Positions 16,113 to 24,175 of a stretch of 64,000 bases of DNA are shown here, one piece after another. Made by a program: the position numbers and the translations under genes. The stretch covers positions 1-64,000 of the forward strand of contig CAZJYI010000051.1 in the NCBI GenBank assembly GCA_964550025.1, written 5' to 3'. Each line of letters opens with the position of its first letter. Position 1 is the stretch's first letter. The notes below the pieces were generated by a model. It was not told where the DNA came from. It ran no database searches and saw only the letters and a program-made list of their open reading frames with translations. Source of the stretch: CAZJYI01 sp964550025. GTDB taxonomy: Bacteria; Verrucomicrobiota; Kiritimatiellia; UBA8416; CAYOBW01.

Positions 16113-17489
16113 CTATTCTGAGAGAACAGCCCGAACAACCGTGCCGCCTCCCGGCGCCCGTGCGATGTCCAGCGTGGCCCCGATCACTTCCGCCCGGTAG
16201 CGCATGATGCGTAGCCCCAGGCCGCGGGTTGTGTCAATCTCCTTTGGCATCCCGGCGCCATTGTCGGTGACGGACAGGCTGATTCCGAGTGCGTCCGATC
16301 TGAGATCCACTCTGATGCTATCGGTCTTTGCGTGCTTGACGGCGTTGGCGACCGCTTCCTGTGCAATGCGGAACAGGTGTCCCGCTGTTGCGGTGTCCTC
16401 GATTCGCACCGCCTCGCCGACGCTGGCAGCGCAGGCTACACCAAAAACGCGTTCCGTGTTTTCCGCCAGTTCGCGCAGCGCGAATCCCAGGCCGTCCCGC
16501 TCGATGGCCGCGGGATGCAGGCCGCGCGCCAGGCTCCGCGTCATGTCCATGGCGTCTTCCAGGTCCTCCCTGATCTGCTTCGCCGTCGGCGCTTCTTCGG
16601 GCAGGTGCTCCCGGACGCGCTTCTCCATGATCTTGCTCATGTAGGCGATGCCGGCCAGTTGCTGGCCGAGGCCGTCGTGCAGGTCCTGGCCGATGCGGGC
16701 CTGTTCCCGGTTGCTCGTTCGGATGAGCTCGCGGTAGGCGTTGTTCAATTCGCGGCGCGTTCGCAGTTCGAATACGCGCAGTGCCCTGCCGACGAAGAAC
16801 AGGGCGGTGATTGCGCACCCGGCGCGGAACACCTGCACGGGGAGCCTGGTGACCTGCATGAATGTCGCGTAGTTGACGGCCGAAGCGGGGAAGAACGGCG
16901 CGGGCTTGACAACGAGTCCCGCGAGGATCGCATAGAGACAGAACGAAACGCCGAGTCCTGCCAGTCCGCGTCGCACTGCCGGTGCATCGAGACGCTTGAT
17001 CTCGGGGTTGTGCCGTTCCATGAAGAACCCGGCGCCTGTGAGCGCAGCGCCGGGAAAGGCAACGAGATATCTCATCGTGATGTCGCTGGTCAGAAACCAC
17101 TGCTTGTTGAAATGGCAGAGCCATCCCCTGATTGCGAATCCCAGTATGAACACCGTGCAGACCGCCAACGTCGCGCGGGGGCACCACCGGCAGCGGTTGC
17201 GCCCGTGCAGCACGAGCGCGACCCCGAACTGCAGCAGGAAGACGTACGACACCTGGCCTACGAAGAACCGGAAGACCTCGATGGCCTTTATGCCGCCCTC
17301 GCCCCACTGGGCACTGCCCAGCAGCAGGAACATGTCCAGCCACTCGTTCAGCCCGTGCAACAGGCCGAAGCCGGCCAGCAACCACAGGTGCCGCTCGACC
17401 CAAAAGCCGCTGTCCCGCCTCGCCTGGATCAGCACCACCGTGCCCAGGAGGAAGAAGGAGAGACCGTATATGAAGAAGACGAGGATCAT
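16113..17489 (-). CDS. Seven-helix membrane sensor histidine kinase (HisKA_3)
   Basis: From the ATG at 17489 this is 458 residues. About seven hydrophobic segments (first MILVFFIYGLSFFLLG) lead into a HisKA_3 dimerisation helix with the phosphoacceptor His in DLHDGLGQQLAGI. An HATPase_c domain follows with N-box NAVKHAK, DNGAGMP and GLGLRIMR. The start was chosen for an AAGGA upstream and because the longer frame prepends a non-hydrophobic, unlikely sequence. The membrane part has no family I recognise and may sense a lipid or the membrane state. Cognate regulator: the NarL-type gene at 15218-15877. Confidence 0.9.
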   Translation of the reverse strand: MILVFFIYGLSFFLLGTVVLIQARRDSGFWVERHLWLLAGFGLLHGLNEWLDMFLLLGSAQWGEGGIKAIEVFRFFVGQVSYVFLLQFGVALVLHGRNRCRWCPRATLAVCTVFILGFAIRGWLCHFNKQWFLTSDITMRYLVAFPGAALTGAGFFMERHNPEIKRLDAPAVRRGLAGLGVSFCLYAILAGLVVKPAPFFPASAVNYATFMQVTRLPVQVFRAGCAITALFFVGRALRVFELRTRRELNNAYRELIRTSNREQARIGQDLHDGLGQQLAGIAYMSKIMEKRVREHLPEEAPTAKQIREDLEDAMDMTRSLARGLHPAAIERDGLGFALRELAENTERVFGVACAASVGEAVRIEDTATAGHLFRIAQEAVANAVKHAKTDSIRVDLRSDALGISLSVTDNGAGMPKEIDTTRGLGLRIMRYRAEVIGATLDIARAPGGGTVVRAVLSE

Positions 17490-17538
17490 GTTGAGGGAGT
17501 TCCTTCTGAGATGCGGCAGGGGGCAGGATGACGACCGG

Positions 17539-17621
17539 TTGACGATGGCGGCGACGATAGCGGACGACGAGGGGAGGAGAATTTCACAATCGTCCACCGT
17601 TATCGTCGCCCGTCATCGTTG
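17539..17621. repeat. Inverted pair of GACGAT-type repeats, copy 4
   Basis: A plus-strand half (17539-17571) and a minus-strand copy (17587-17621; CAATCGTCCACCGTTATCGT on the plus strand) face each other and can form a hairpin upstream of the kinase gene. It lies between the kinase start and the 3' end of the oxidoreductase gene. Confidence 0.55.
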
Positions 17622-17642
17622 GCCGGTCTCGCATGGCACTGA

Positions 17643-18623
17643 TTACCGATCACCGATCACTTCCCGCAGTTCCACCTCCTCGCTGCCGCGCTCCAAACTC
17701 AACTGTGCGGCGGTCATGAACGTGAAGATCTCGACCGTCTCCGCCGGGTCGATCGGCGGGCGACCGGTCTGGAAGAACTCGGCCATTGCTTCCAGCAGTC
17801 CGTCATAGGAAAAGCCGGCCTTTGTCTCCGCCCCGCCCTTCTCCCCCCAGACCTTCAAAATCGGTTTGTAGTTGCCCTTCTTCACGCCGCGATAGATCCC
17901 GATGCGGCCGTCACTCCAGGCGCCGGTGGTGATGTCCGTGTTGCCCTCGAGTTTGCGGGATACGCGAACACAGCCCGGTCCCATTACGGCGTACAGCGCC
18001 TCGATGCCGTGGATGCCGTAGAAGTAGAGATCGGGATGCCCTTTCAGCGCGTTAAGCGGTGAACTGCCTTGGACCTTCCGGATCGCTCCAAGATCCTCGC
18101 GCGTCTTCATGGCCTGGACCTCGTCCATGAACCGCGAACAGGAACAGGTGAAGAACGGCGTGCCGGTTTCTCTCGACACCCGCACAATCTCACGCGCATC
18201 GGCCAGGCTGGCGGCAAGCGGTTTGTCGATGAAGAGCCGCTTGCCGGCTTTGAGCACAGGTCGGGCCTGTTCCAGGTGCGGGCGTCCGTCCACGCTCTCC
18301 AGGAGCACAACATCGACTTTGGCCAATAACGCCTCAATGCTGTCGACGATCTCGACGCCGTGCTCGTCGCGAATCTCGGCCGCGAACTTCTCGACGCGGT
18401 TGGCGCTGACGGGCAGGTCCGGACTGCCGCCCTTGTAGGCCGCCACAACGCGAATGCGCCATTCGGGATGCTTGTGAAACCCGGCCGTGAACGCCGGAAC
18501 ATGCGACGTGTCCGTCCCAATGATGCCCGCCCGTATATCCATAGTCGCCCACTCCGGTTTGTCGGCCGCGTGCCCCAAAACCGCCGCGAGGCAGGTCAGA
18601 AATGTGAAGAACGCCTTTGTCAT
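17643..18623 (-). CDS. Exported Gfo/Idh/MocA-family oxidoreductase
   Basis: This 326-residue protein has an N-terminal signal peptide (MTKAFFTFLTCLAAVLGHA). The NAD(P)-binding Rossmann domain is seen as IRAGIIGTDTSHVPAF, and the family's EKP-like motif is present as FIDKPLA. The C-terminal half has a substrate-binding alpha/beta fold. Family members oxidise or reduce sugars and inositols. Secreted members are common in PVC bacteria that degrade polysaccharides. The dinucleotide loop is GxxGTD rather than the usual GxGxxG, so cofactor binding may differ. It is a single-gene unit divergent from the restriction island. Confidence 0.85.
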   Translation of the reverse strand: MTKAFFTFLTCLAAVLGHAADKPEWATMDIRAGIIGTDTSHVPAFTAGFHKHPEWRIRVVAAYKGGSPDLPVSANRVEKFAAEIRDEHGVEIVDSIEALLAKVDVVLLESVDGRPHLEQARPVLKAGKRLFIDKPLAASLADAREIVRVSRETGTPFFTCSCSRFMDEVQAMKTREDLGAIRKVQGSSPLNALKGHPDLYFYGIHGIEALYAVMGPGCVRVSRKLEGNTDITTGAWSDGRIGIYRGVKKGNYKPILKVWGEKGGAETKAGFSYDGLLEAMAEFFQTGRPPIDPAETVEIFTFMTAAQLSLERGSEEVELREVIGDR

Positions 18624-18710
18624 TGAATCTACCTCGGTCCAGTCATTTTCGGTACCTGTACTGTGCCACGATTGAGAAGAACCATCAAGGGCGGGCCGTT
18701 GATTTTATTG

Positions 18711-18740
18711 TTGACGAATGGCGTTATGCTATAGCATTAT
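18711..18740 (+). promoter_or_regulatory. Promoter of the type I restriction operon with a 12-bp palindrome
   Basis: TTGACG (18711-18716) and CATTAT (18735-18740) are 18 bases apart. The spacer holds the perfect palindrome ATGCTATAGCAT (18726-18737), overlapping the -10. The first protein of the operon carries an N-terminal XRE-type HTH, so this palindrome is the natural candidate for its own operator. The operon's GTG start at 18764 has GGAG 8 bases upstream. Confidence 0.5.
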
Positions 18741-18763
18741 GCCGCACAGAAACGGAGATAGCT

Positions 18764-20695
18764 GTGGAAAACGAACAGATACCCGCAATATTGAAGCAAA
18801 TCAGGACCAAGCTGGATCTCAGTCAGGAGGAACTCGCCTCCCGGCTTGGCGTAGCTTTTACGACACTGAACCGTTGGGAGAATGGCAGAACCGTCCCGCG
18901 GGGAAAGGCCAAAGCGGCGATCACCGAGCTGATGGCCCAGGTAGGGTTCGAAGCCGGTCTGCCGGTGCGTGATGGCCGGCGGCGACGCGCATCACGCGAC
19001 GACCTGCTTACAACCCGGTCCATGGAGCAGATGCTGTGGAGCGCTGCATGCTCTGTCAGGGGTGAGAAGGACGCCCCGAAGTTCAAGGACTACATCCTTC
19101 CCTTGGTGTTCGTGAAACGACTGTCGGATGTGTTTGAAGATGAGGTCGAGCGCTTGTCCGAGACCTACGGTGACCGGGAAACCGCCCTTTCCATCATCGA
19201 GGCCGATCCGAGTCTCGTTCGTTTCTACCTTCCGCCGGAGACACGCTGGCCCGTGGTCAGCGGACGCGAGCAGTTTGACTGGCCCGACGGCAGAAAGCCG
19301 AAGTCGCTGGGTGAGCAGCTCACTATGACCATGCGGATCATCGTCAAGGCGAACGCCGGCGATCGGCGCAAGGATCTCGGCGGCGTCATCGACATCGTCG
19401 ATTTCAATGAGACGCGCAGCGGCGAAAGGGAAATCAGCGACTCCGCCCTCGCGGGGGTCATCGAGACACTGTCCGACCCTCGCTACAGGCTCGGGTTGTA
19501 CGATGTTGAACCGGATTTCCTCGGGCGCTGCTACGAGTATCTACTGAGGAAGTTCGCCGAGGGGCAGGGGCAGAGCGCGGGGGAGTTCTTCACTCCCACG
19601 CAGGTCGGCTGGCTGATGGCCTACATGGTCCGGCCCTCACAGGGCGAGGAGGTCCATGACTATGCGTGCGGTTCGGCCGGGCTGCTCATCAAGTGCGAGC
19701 TTGCCCTCATCGAGCGAGACCTGAAGATCAGTCGCCCTCTGAAGCTGTATGGCCAGGAGCTGACCGGGTCGAGCTATGCCATCGCCCGGATGAACATGGT
19801 CATCCACGACATGGAAGGCGAAGTCGTGCGCGGCAATTCCATGACGAACCCCAAATTTCGCGAGCAGGGCGGCAGCCTGCGGGCATTTGACATTGTCGTG
19901 GCCAACCCCATGTGGAACCAGCCGTTCGATACCTCAACCTATGAGAAGGATGAGTTCGGGCGCTTTGAGGAGCACGGCGGCGCAACAACCGGCAAGGGTG
20001 ACTGGGCCTGGTTGCAGCATACCGTCGCCGCTCTCAAGCCGAACGGCAGGGCCGCTGTCGTGCTGGATACCGGAGCCGTGACGCGAGGCAGCGGCAGTCG
20101 CAATGAGGACAAGGAGAAGACGATCCGCAAGTGGTTCGTGGCGCATGATCTGGTTGAGGGGGTCATCCTGTTGCCGGACAACCTGTTCTACAACACAACC
20201 GCCGCGGGGGTCATCATCCTGCTGAACCGGAGCAAACTTCCCCAGCGCCGGGGCAAAATCGTGCTGGTCAATGCGAGCCGGGAGTTCAAGAAGGGCCGCC
20301 CCAAGAACTACATTCCCGACGACAGTATCAAGAAGATCGCCCAGGCGTTCACCAAGGGCCAGCCGGTTGAGCGCTTTGTCGAAGTCATCACCAACGAGGA
20401 AGCTGCTGAGAATGACTACAACCTCTCACCCTCTCGGTACATCGACACAAGTGAGAGAGAGACATACCGGCCCATCCCGGAGATCCTCGAAGAACTCTGG
20501 GGCAAAGGCGGTCTGGAAGACCAGGCGAAGAAGGCGGACGCCGACCTCAAGAAGATCTTCGAGCAGATGGGTTTTGTGTCGGAGCCGTCTGACAAGCCCG
20601 GCAGGCCTGACTCGTCGGATGCACTGGACGCGCTGCGCGATCGGAACAAGCCTGCAGACTGTGTCAGCAACAAGTGGGTTGGGGGTGACTCGTGA
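18764..20695 (+). CDS. hsdM: Type I restriction-modification DNA methyltransferase with N-terminal XRE HTH
   Basis: This 643-residue protein (GTG start at 18764, supported by GGAG and the promoter) begins with a classic XRE helix-turn-helix at about 5-60 (LDLSQEELASRLGVAFTTLNRW). The HsdM N-terminal helical domain and N6-adenine methyltransferase domain follow. Motif I reads DYACGSAGLL. Motif IV reads NPMW where most enzymes have NPPF/NPPY, an unusual but not necessarily inactivating change. It methylates adenine as part of an HsdM2S complex. It overlaps the next gene by 4 bases (GTGA). The HTH suggests self-regulation, like C proteins of type II systems. Confidence 0.92.
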   Translation: MENEQIPAILKQIRTKLDLSQEELASRLGVAFTTLNRWENGRTVPRGKAKAAITELMAQVGFEAGLPVRDGRRRRASRDDLLTTRSMEQMLWSAACSVRGEKDAPKFKDYILPLVFVKRLSDVFEDEVERLSETYGDRETALSIIEADPSLVRFYLPPETRWPVVSGREQFDWPDGRKPKSLGEQLTMTMRIIVKANAGDRRKDLGGVIDIVDFNETRSGEREISDSALAGVIETLSDPRYRLGLYDVEPDFLGRCYEYLLRKFAEGQGQSAGEFFTPTQVGWLMAYMVRPSQGEEVHDYACGSAGLLIKCELALIERDLKISRPLKLYGQELTGSSYAIARMNMVIHDMEGEVVRGNSMTNPKFREQGGSLRAFDIVVANPMWNQPFDTSTYEKDEFGRFEEHGGATTGKGDWAWLQHTVAALKPNGRAAVVLDTGAVTRGSGSRNEDKEKTIRKWFVAHDLVEGVILLPDNLFYNTTAAGVIILLNRSKLPQRRGKIVLVNASREFKKGRPKNYIPDDSIKKIAQAFTKGQPVERFVEVITNEEAAENDYNLSPSRYIDTSERETYRPIPEILEELWGKGGLEDQAKKADADLKKIFEQMGFVSEPSDKPGRPDSSDALDALRDRNKPADCVSNKWVGGDS

Positions 20696-21888
20696 CAGAA
20701 GAACCCACAGATTCCATGACGTTCGAGCATCTCGTCGTCTCCATTGGCGACGTCCATGCCGCGCTCAACGTGCATGCCGCTCGGGCTGTGAACATAAGCC
20801 TGACTGTTCGAAACTGGCTGATTGGCTGCTATATCGCCGAATACGAGCTGCATGGTGCGGATCGTGCAACATACGGTGACGCGCTTCTGTCCGAGCTGGC
20901 GTCCAGGCTGCAAGAGCTTGGAGTCGGTGCCTGCGCACGGCGTCAGCTTTACCAGTACTTGCGATTCTACCGCACGTATCCGGGAATTGTGCGGTCAGTG
21001 ACCGCACAATTCCAACCGCTTGTTCCTGAATCAGTTACGGCTGATCCCGCAAAAGTGCCGTCAGCGACCGCACTTTACGGTTTTGGTCACGTTGATATTC
21101 TGCAAAGGTTGTCCTACACACACATAGAGCAGCTTGTGGCCATCGACGACGAAACCAAGCGCGCCTTCTACGAATACGAATGTGTCCGGGGAAACTGGTC
21201 CGTTCGCGAGCTGAAGCGGCAGATTGCCAGTCTGTATTACGAGCGCTCCGGGTTGTCCAGGGACAAGAAGAAGTTGGCCGAGCTGGCCCGCGCAGGCACC
21301 GAGCAGTCCGAGCCCAAGTTGGCTATCCGCGACCCGTATGTCTTTGAATTCCTCGGCATCAAGCCGAGCGAAGTCATGGCGGAATCGGCTCTGGAGGATG
21401 CTCTGACCCACAGACTGCAGGAGTTCCTGCTCGAGTTGGGACGGGGCTTCTGTTTCGAGGCCCGGCAGAAACGCATCCTCATCGGCGATACGTATGGCTT
21501 CGTCGATCTCGTCTTCTACCATCGAATCCTGAAATGCCATGTCCTGATCGATGTCAAGCTGGAGAATTTCTCGCACGAGAACATCGGTCAGCTCAACACC
21601 TACGTGAGCTGGTACCACAAGAATATGATGCAGGATGGCGACAACCCGCCCATCGGCATCCTCCTCTGTACGCAGAAGAACCATGCCCTGGTCGAATACG
21701 CCCTCGCCGGCATCGACAACCAACTCTTCGTCTCCAAGTACCAACTGGCCCTCCCCAGCAAAGAAGACATGCAGCGCTTCCTGGAACGGGAGATCGCGGA
21801 GAGCGGATACCCTGAAGACGGCAGCACCGCTGGCCGGCTGGTGCGGGAGATGAGAGAGAAGTACGGGTCAGGAAGGGAGACCGAATGA
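20692..21888 (+). CDS. DUF1016/YhcG-type PDDEXK nuclease
   Basis: This 398-residue protein has an N-terminal DUF1016 helical domain (VRNWLIGCYIAEYELHG, YGDALLSELASRL, YQYLRFYRTYP). A C-terminal PD-(D/E)xK nuclease-like core follows, with GFVDLVFYH and LIDVKLENF giving the D…DxK pattern. Such genes often sit inside type I restriction loci. They are thought to process DNA or act as extra defence nucleases, but the role is not settled. The GTG start overlaps the hsdM stop, and the stop overlaps the next ATG, indicating strict co-translation. An odd feature is a near-repeat around 20990-21080 (GTGCGGTCAGTGACCGCACA-like), a small palindrome within the coding sequence. Confidence 0.88.
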   Translation: MTEEPTDSMTFEHLVVSIGDVHAALNVHAARAVNISLTVRNWLIGCYIAEYELHGADRATYGDALLSELASRLQELGVGACARRQLYQYLRFYRTYPGIVRSVTAQFQPLVPESVTADPAKVPSATALYGFGHVDILQRLSYTHIEQLVAIDDETKRAFYEYECVRGNWSVRELKRQIASLYYERSGLSRDKKKLAELARAGTEQSEPKLAIRDPYVFEFLGIKPSEVMAESALEDALTHRLQEFLLELGRGFCFEARQKRILIGDTYGFVDLVFYHRILKCHVLIDVKLENFSHENIGQLNTYVSWYHKNMMQDGDNPPIGILLCTQKNHALVEYALAGIDNQLFVSKYQLALPSKEDMQRFLEREIAESGYPEDGSTAGRLVREMREKYGSGRETE

Positions 21889-22901
21889 TCGCATTCGATC
21901 CTGCCATTCACCACCGCCGATCCATCCGGTTGAAGGGGCATGATTATTCCGGCCCCGGCCTGTATTTCGTGACTACCTGTGCGCATCGGGAATTCGCCGA
22001 GTTCGCCAAAGGCAGTCCATTTGGCGCAATGGGGGCGACATGCGTGTCGCCCGTACGGGAGATCATCGCAGAGGAGTGGCGGCGCAACGGGGAATTGCGC
22101 GCTGACGTCTTTCCCGGCGAGTTCGTGGTGATGCCCGATCATTTCCATGGATTGATCCGCATTGAAGAGGGCCAATCGGAATTGGGCCACGTCATCGGCG
22201 CATTCAAAGCCGCCGCATCCCGCCGCATCCGCGGTACGGGCGACACGCATGTCGCCTCTGTTGCCCCATTTCCGCGCCCGCCCGAACCCATTCGCATCTG
22301 GCACCGCAACTACTACGACAGGATCGTGCGCGCGGCGGAAGCGGAGCACAACATCCGCCAGTACATCCGCATGAACCCGTGGAAGCTGGTCCAACACGCC
22401 ACGCACGAAGGCCAGACATACCGCATGATCGGCAATCCAGCCCTGCTTGTCCGCGACAAGGTCGCCGTGCTCTGCTCGCGAAACTGCTCGGCAGACGTTC
22501 TGGCGACGGCAACACAACGCGCCCGAGCCGCAGGTCCGCGGCATTGCTTCATGAGCGGCTTCCACTCGCCACCCGAAAAGGCCATCCTCGCCGCTCTGCT
22601 GCAGGGCAAGGGTGACATGCGTGTCGCCCCTACGGTGATCTGCTGCCCCGCCTGGGGCATCGACGCCATGCGCATCCCAGCCGACTGGCTCCCCGCCCTC
22701 GAAACCAACCGCATGCTCATCCTCGAGATGCGCAATCGCGAAGGCGACCTCGCCGCCGCCGAAGCGCGCAACCAATTCGTGCTGGACTGCGCCGAGAAAC
22801 ACTGGCTCCCGCACGTAACCCCCGGCGGGATGCTGGAGCGGCTCACCCGTAAGGGCGACACGCATGTCGCCCCGAGGCAGCAGAAGGGGGTGCCGGCATG
22901 A
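21885..22901 (+). CDS. RAYT/Y1 transposase fused to a DprA-like domain
   Basis: Residues 1-175 match REP-associated tyrosine transposases (Y1, IS200-like). The metal-binding HUH is seen as PDHFHGL. Tyr residues in RNYYDRIVR and IRQYIRMNP match the family's catalytic helix. The usual opening GPGLYFVTTC is present. Residues 185-320 resemble a DprA/SMF Rossmann domain (VAVLCSRN, FMSGFHSPPEK, VICCPAWGID, MRIPADW, RNQFV). The gene is locked into the restriction operon by ATGA overlaps at both ends. Four REP-type palindromes lie inside the coding sequence and are translated as extra peptides (ATCVSP, GDTHVAS, GDMRVAP, GDTHVAP). The two halves may be an old fusion of neighbouring genes. Whether transposition is still possible is unknown. 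Confidence 0.8.
   Translation: MIAFDPAIHHRRSIRLKGHDYSGPGLYFVTTCAHREFAEFAKGSPFGAMGATCVSPVREIIAEEWRRNGELRADVFPGEFVVMPDHFHGLIRIEEGQSELGHVIGAFKAAASRRIRGTGDTHVASVAPFPRPPEPIRIWHRNYYDRIVRAAEAEHNIRQYIRMNPWKLVQHATHEGQTYRMIGNPALLVRDKVAVLCSRNCSADVLATATQRARAAGPRHCFMSGFHSPPEKAILAALLQGKGDMRVAPTVICCPAWGIDAMRIPADWLPALETNRMLILEMRNREGDLAAAEARNQFVLDCAEKHWLPHVTPGGMLERLTRKGDTHVAPRQQKGVPA
22033..22057 (-). repeat. Intragenic REP palindrome 1
   Basis: GGGCGACATGCGTGTCGCCC followed by GTACG. Read on the minus strand it starts GTACGGGCGAC. Translated in the transposase frame as GATCVSP, a different frame from the other three copies. Confidence 0.7.
22232..22256 (+). repeat. Intragenic REP palindrome 2
   Basis: CGGTACGGGCGACACGCATG followed by TCGCC, plus-strand orientation. 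Translated as GTGDTHVA between two conserved blocks of the Y1 domain. Confidence 0.7.
22608..22635 (-). repeat. Intragenic REP palindrome 3
   Basis: GGGTGACATGCGTGTCGCCC followed by CTACGG. On the minus strand it begins with GTAG, the tetranucleotide typical of RAYT-linked REPs. It interrupts the DprA-like domain between LLQGKG and TVICCP, encoding GDMRVAP. Confidence 0.75.
22846..22877 (+). repeat. Intragenic REP palindrome 4
   Basis: CCCGTAAGGGCGACACGCAT followed by GTCGCCCC. Encodes KGDTHVAP at the C-terminal end of the transposase–DprA protein. Confidence 0.7.
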
Positions 22902-24175
22902 TCGAGGGTTGGAAGCGGACCACACTCGGCCACCTCTGTGAGAAGCCTCAATATGGCCATACTGCTTCTGCTTCTGTCACCGAAGTTGGCCCCAAGTTCC
23001 TGCGAATCACCGACATAGCCCCCCTCGGTGTCGATTGGGAGGGCGTCCCCTACTGTGAGTGCCCGCCTGGCTCGTTGGAATCATGCCGCCTCATGAGCAA
23101 CGACATCCTCGTTGCACGAATTGGCGGCACTACAGGCAAGAGTTTCATCGTGAAACAGCCACCCCTCGCTGTGTTCGCATCCTATCTCATCCGCCTGCGT
23201 CCGCTTCCCGGCGTCTGTCCGGACTTCATCTTCTACGCATTGCAGACTGAGGCGTATTGGTCTCAAGTGCGGGCGAACAAGGACAAGAACATCAAGGGCG
23301 GGGTGAATGCTACTGTGCTTTCGGGGCTCAGCGTACTCCTCCCCCCCCTCCCCGAGCAGAAGAAGATTGCGGCGGTGTTGTTGAAGATCCAGCGGGCGAT
23401 CGAGCTGCAGGACAAGATCATCCAGTCACTCCGCGACCTCAAGAAATCCACCATGCAACACCTCTTCACCCACGGCCTACGTGGGGAGAAGACGAAGATG
23501 ACCGAGATCGGTGAGATTCCGGAGAGTTGGGGAAGATGTACGCTGGGCGAGCTATCCGCGGCCGAAGGCGGCTGCATTCAGACCGGTCCGTTCGGCAGCC
23601 AACTCCACGCGTCAGACTATCAGGCGTCGGGTGTGCCTGTTGTGAATCCGACCCACATGTTGGATAACCAGATCATCCGCGAAGGTATCCCTCGTGTCAG
23701 CAAGGCAAATGCTGATCGATTGAAGCGGCACGTCCTGGAATCGGGGGATATCTTGTTTGCTCGTCGGGGCGAGATCGGCCGACATGCATTGGTGACGGAA
23801 GCTGAAGCCGGATGGCTTTGTGGGACGAGGTGCTTTCTTGTGCGTGTCCGAGATCCTCGTGTCCTCGGTTCTCTTCTCTCTTGGTTTCTTTACTGCCGGG
23901 CCTCTCAGGATTGGCTCGTTGCACATGCAGCAGGGGCAATCATGCCGAATCTCAACAACAAGATGCTTCAGGCCTGCCCCGTCGCGTATCCACGCAGGTT
24001 GGGCGAACAACGACAGATTGTGCATACGCTCGACGGGCTGGGCCAGAAGATGGCTCACCACGAATCCAAGAAGGCCGCCCTCCAAGCCCTCTTCAAGACA
24101 GCACTCAACAACCTGATGACCGGCGACATCCGCGTCGCCGATCTGGATATCGATGTGAAGGAGGTGGAAGTATGA
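22898..24175 (+). CDS. hsdS: Type I restriction specificity subunit
   Basis: This 425-residue protein has two target-recognition domains (about 1-150 and 205-370), each followed by a helical spacer with PLPEQKKIA or LGEQRQIV, the conserved HsdS repeats. The second TRD begins IGEIPESWGRC. The C-terminal LMTGDIRVADL is the canonical HsdS ending. Each TRD reads one half of a bipartite DNA target. It starts in ATGA overlap with the transposase–DprA gene and ends in overlap with the broken KAP gene. Confidence 0.92.
   Translation: MIEGWKRTTLGHLCEKPQYGHTASASVTEVGPKFLRITDIAPLGVDWEGVPYCECPPGSLESCRLMSNDILVARIGGTTGKSFIVKQPPLAVFASYLIRLRPLPGVCPDFIFYALQTEAYWSQVRANKDKNIKGGVNATVLSGLSVLLPPLPEQKKIAAVLLKIQRAIELQDKIIQSLRDLKKSTMQHLFTHGLRGEKTKMTEIGEIPESWGRCTLGELSAAEGGCIQTGPFGSQLHASDYQASGVPVVNPTHMLDNQIIREGIPRVSKANADRLKRHVLESGDILFARRGEIGRHALVTEAEAGWLCGTRCFLVRVRDPRVLGSLLSWFLYCRASQDWLVAHAAGAIMPNLNNKMLQACPVAYPRRLGEQRQIVHTLDGLGQKMAHHESKKAALQALFKTALNNLMTGDIRVADLDIDVKEVEV

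Noticed and set aside
24121..24140. CGGCGACATCCGCGTCGCCG palindrome in hsdS as a fifth intragenic REP
   Set aside because: It encodes TGDIRVAD within LMTGDIRV, the normal conserved ending of HsdS proteins, so the palindrome is probably coincidental codon choice.
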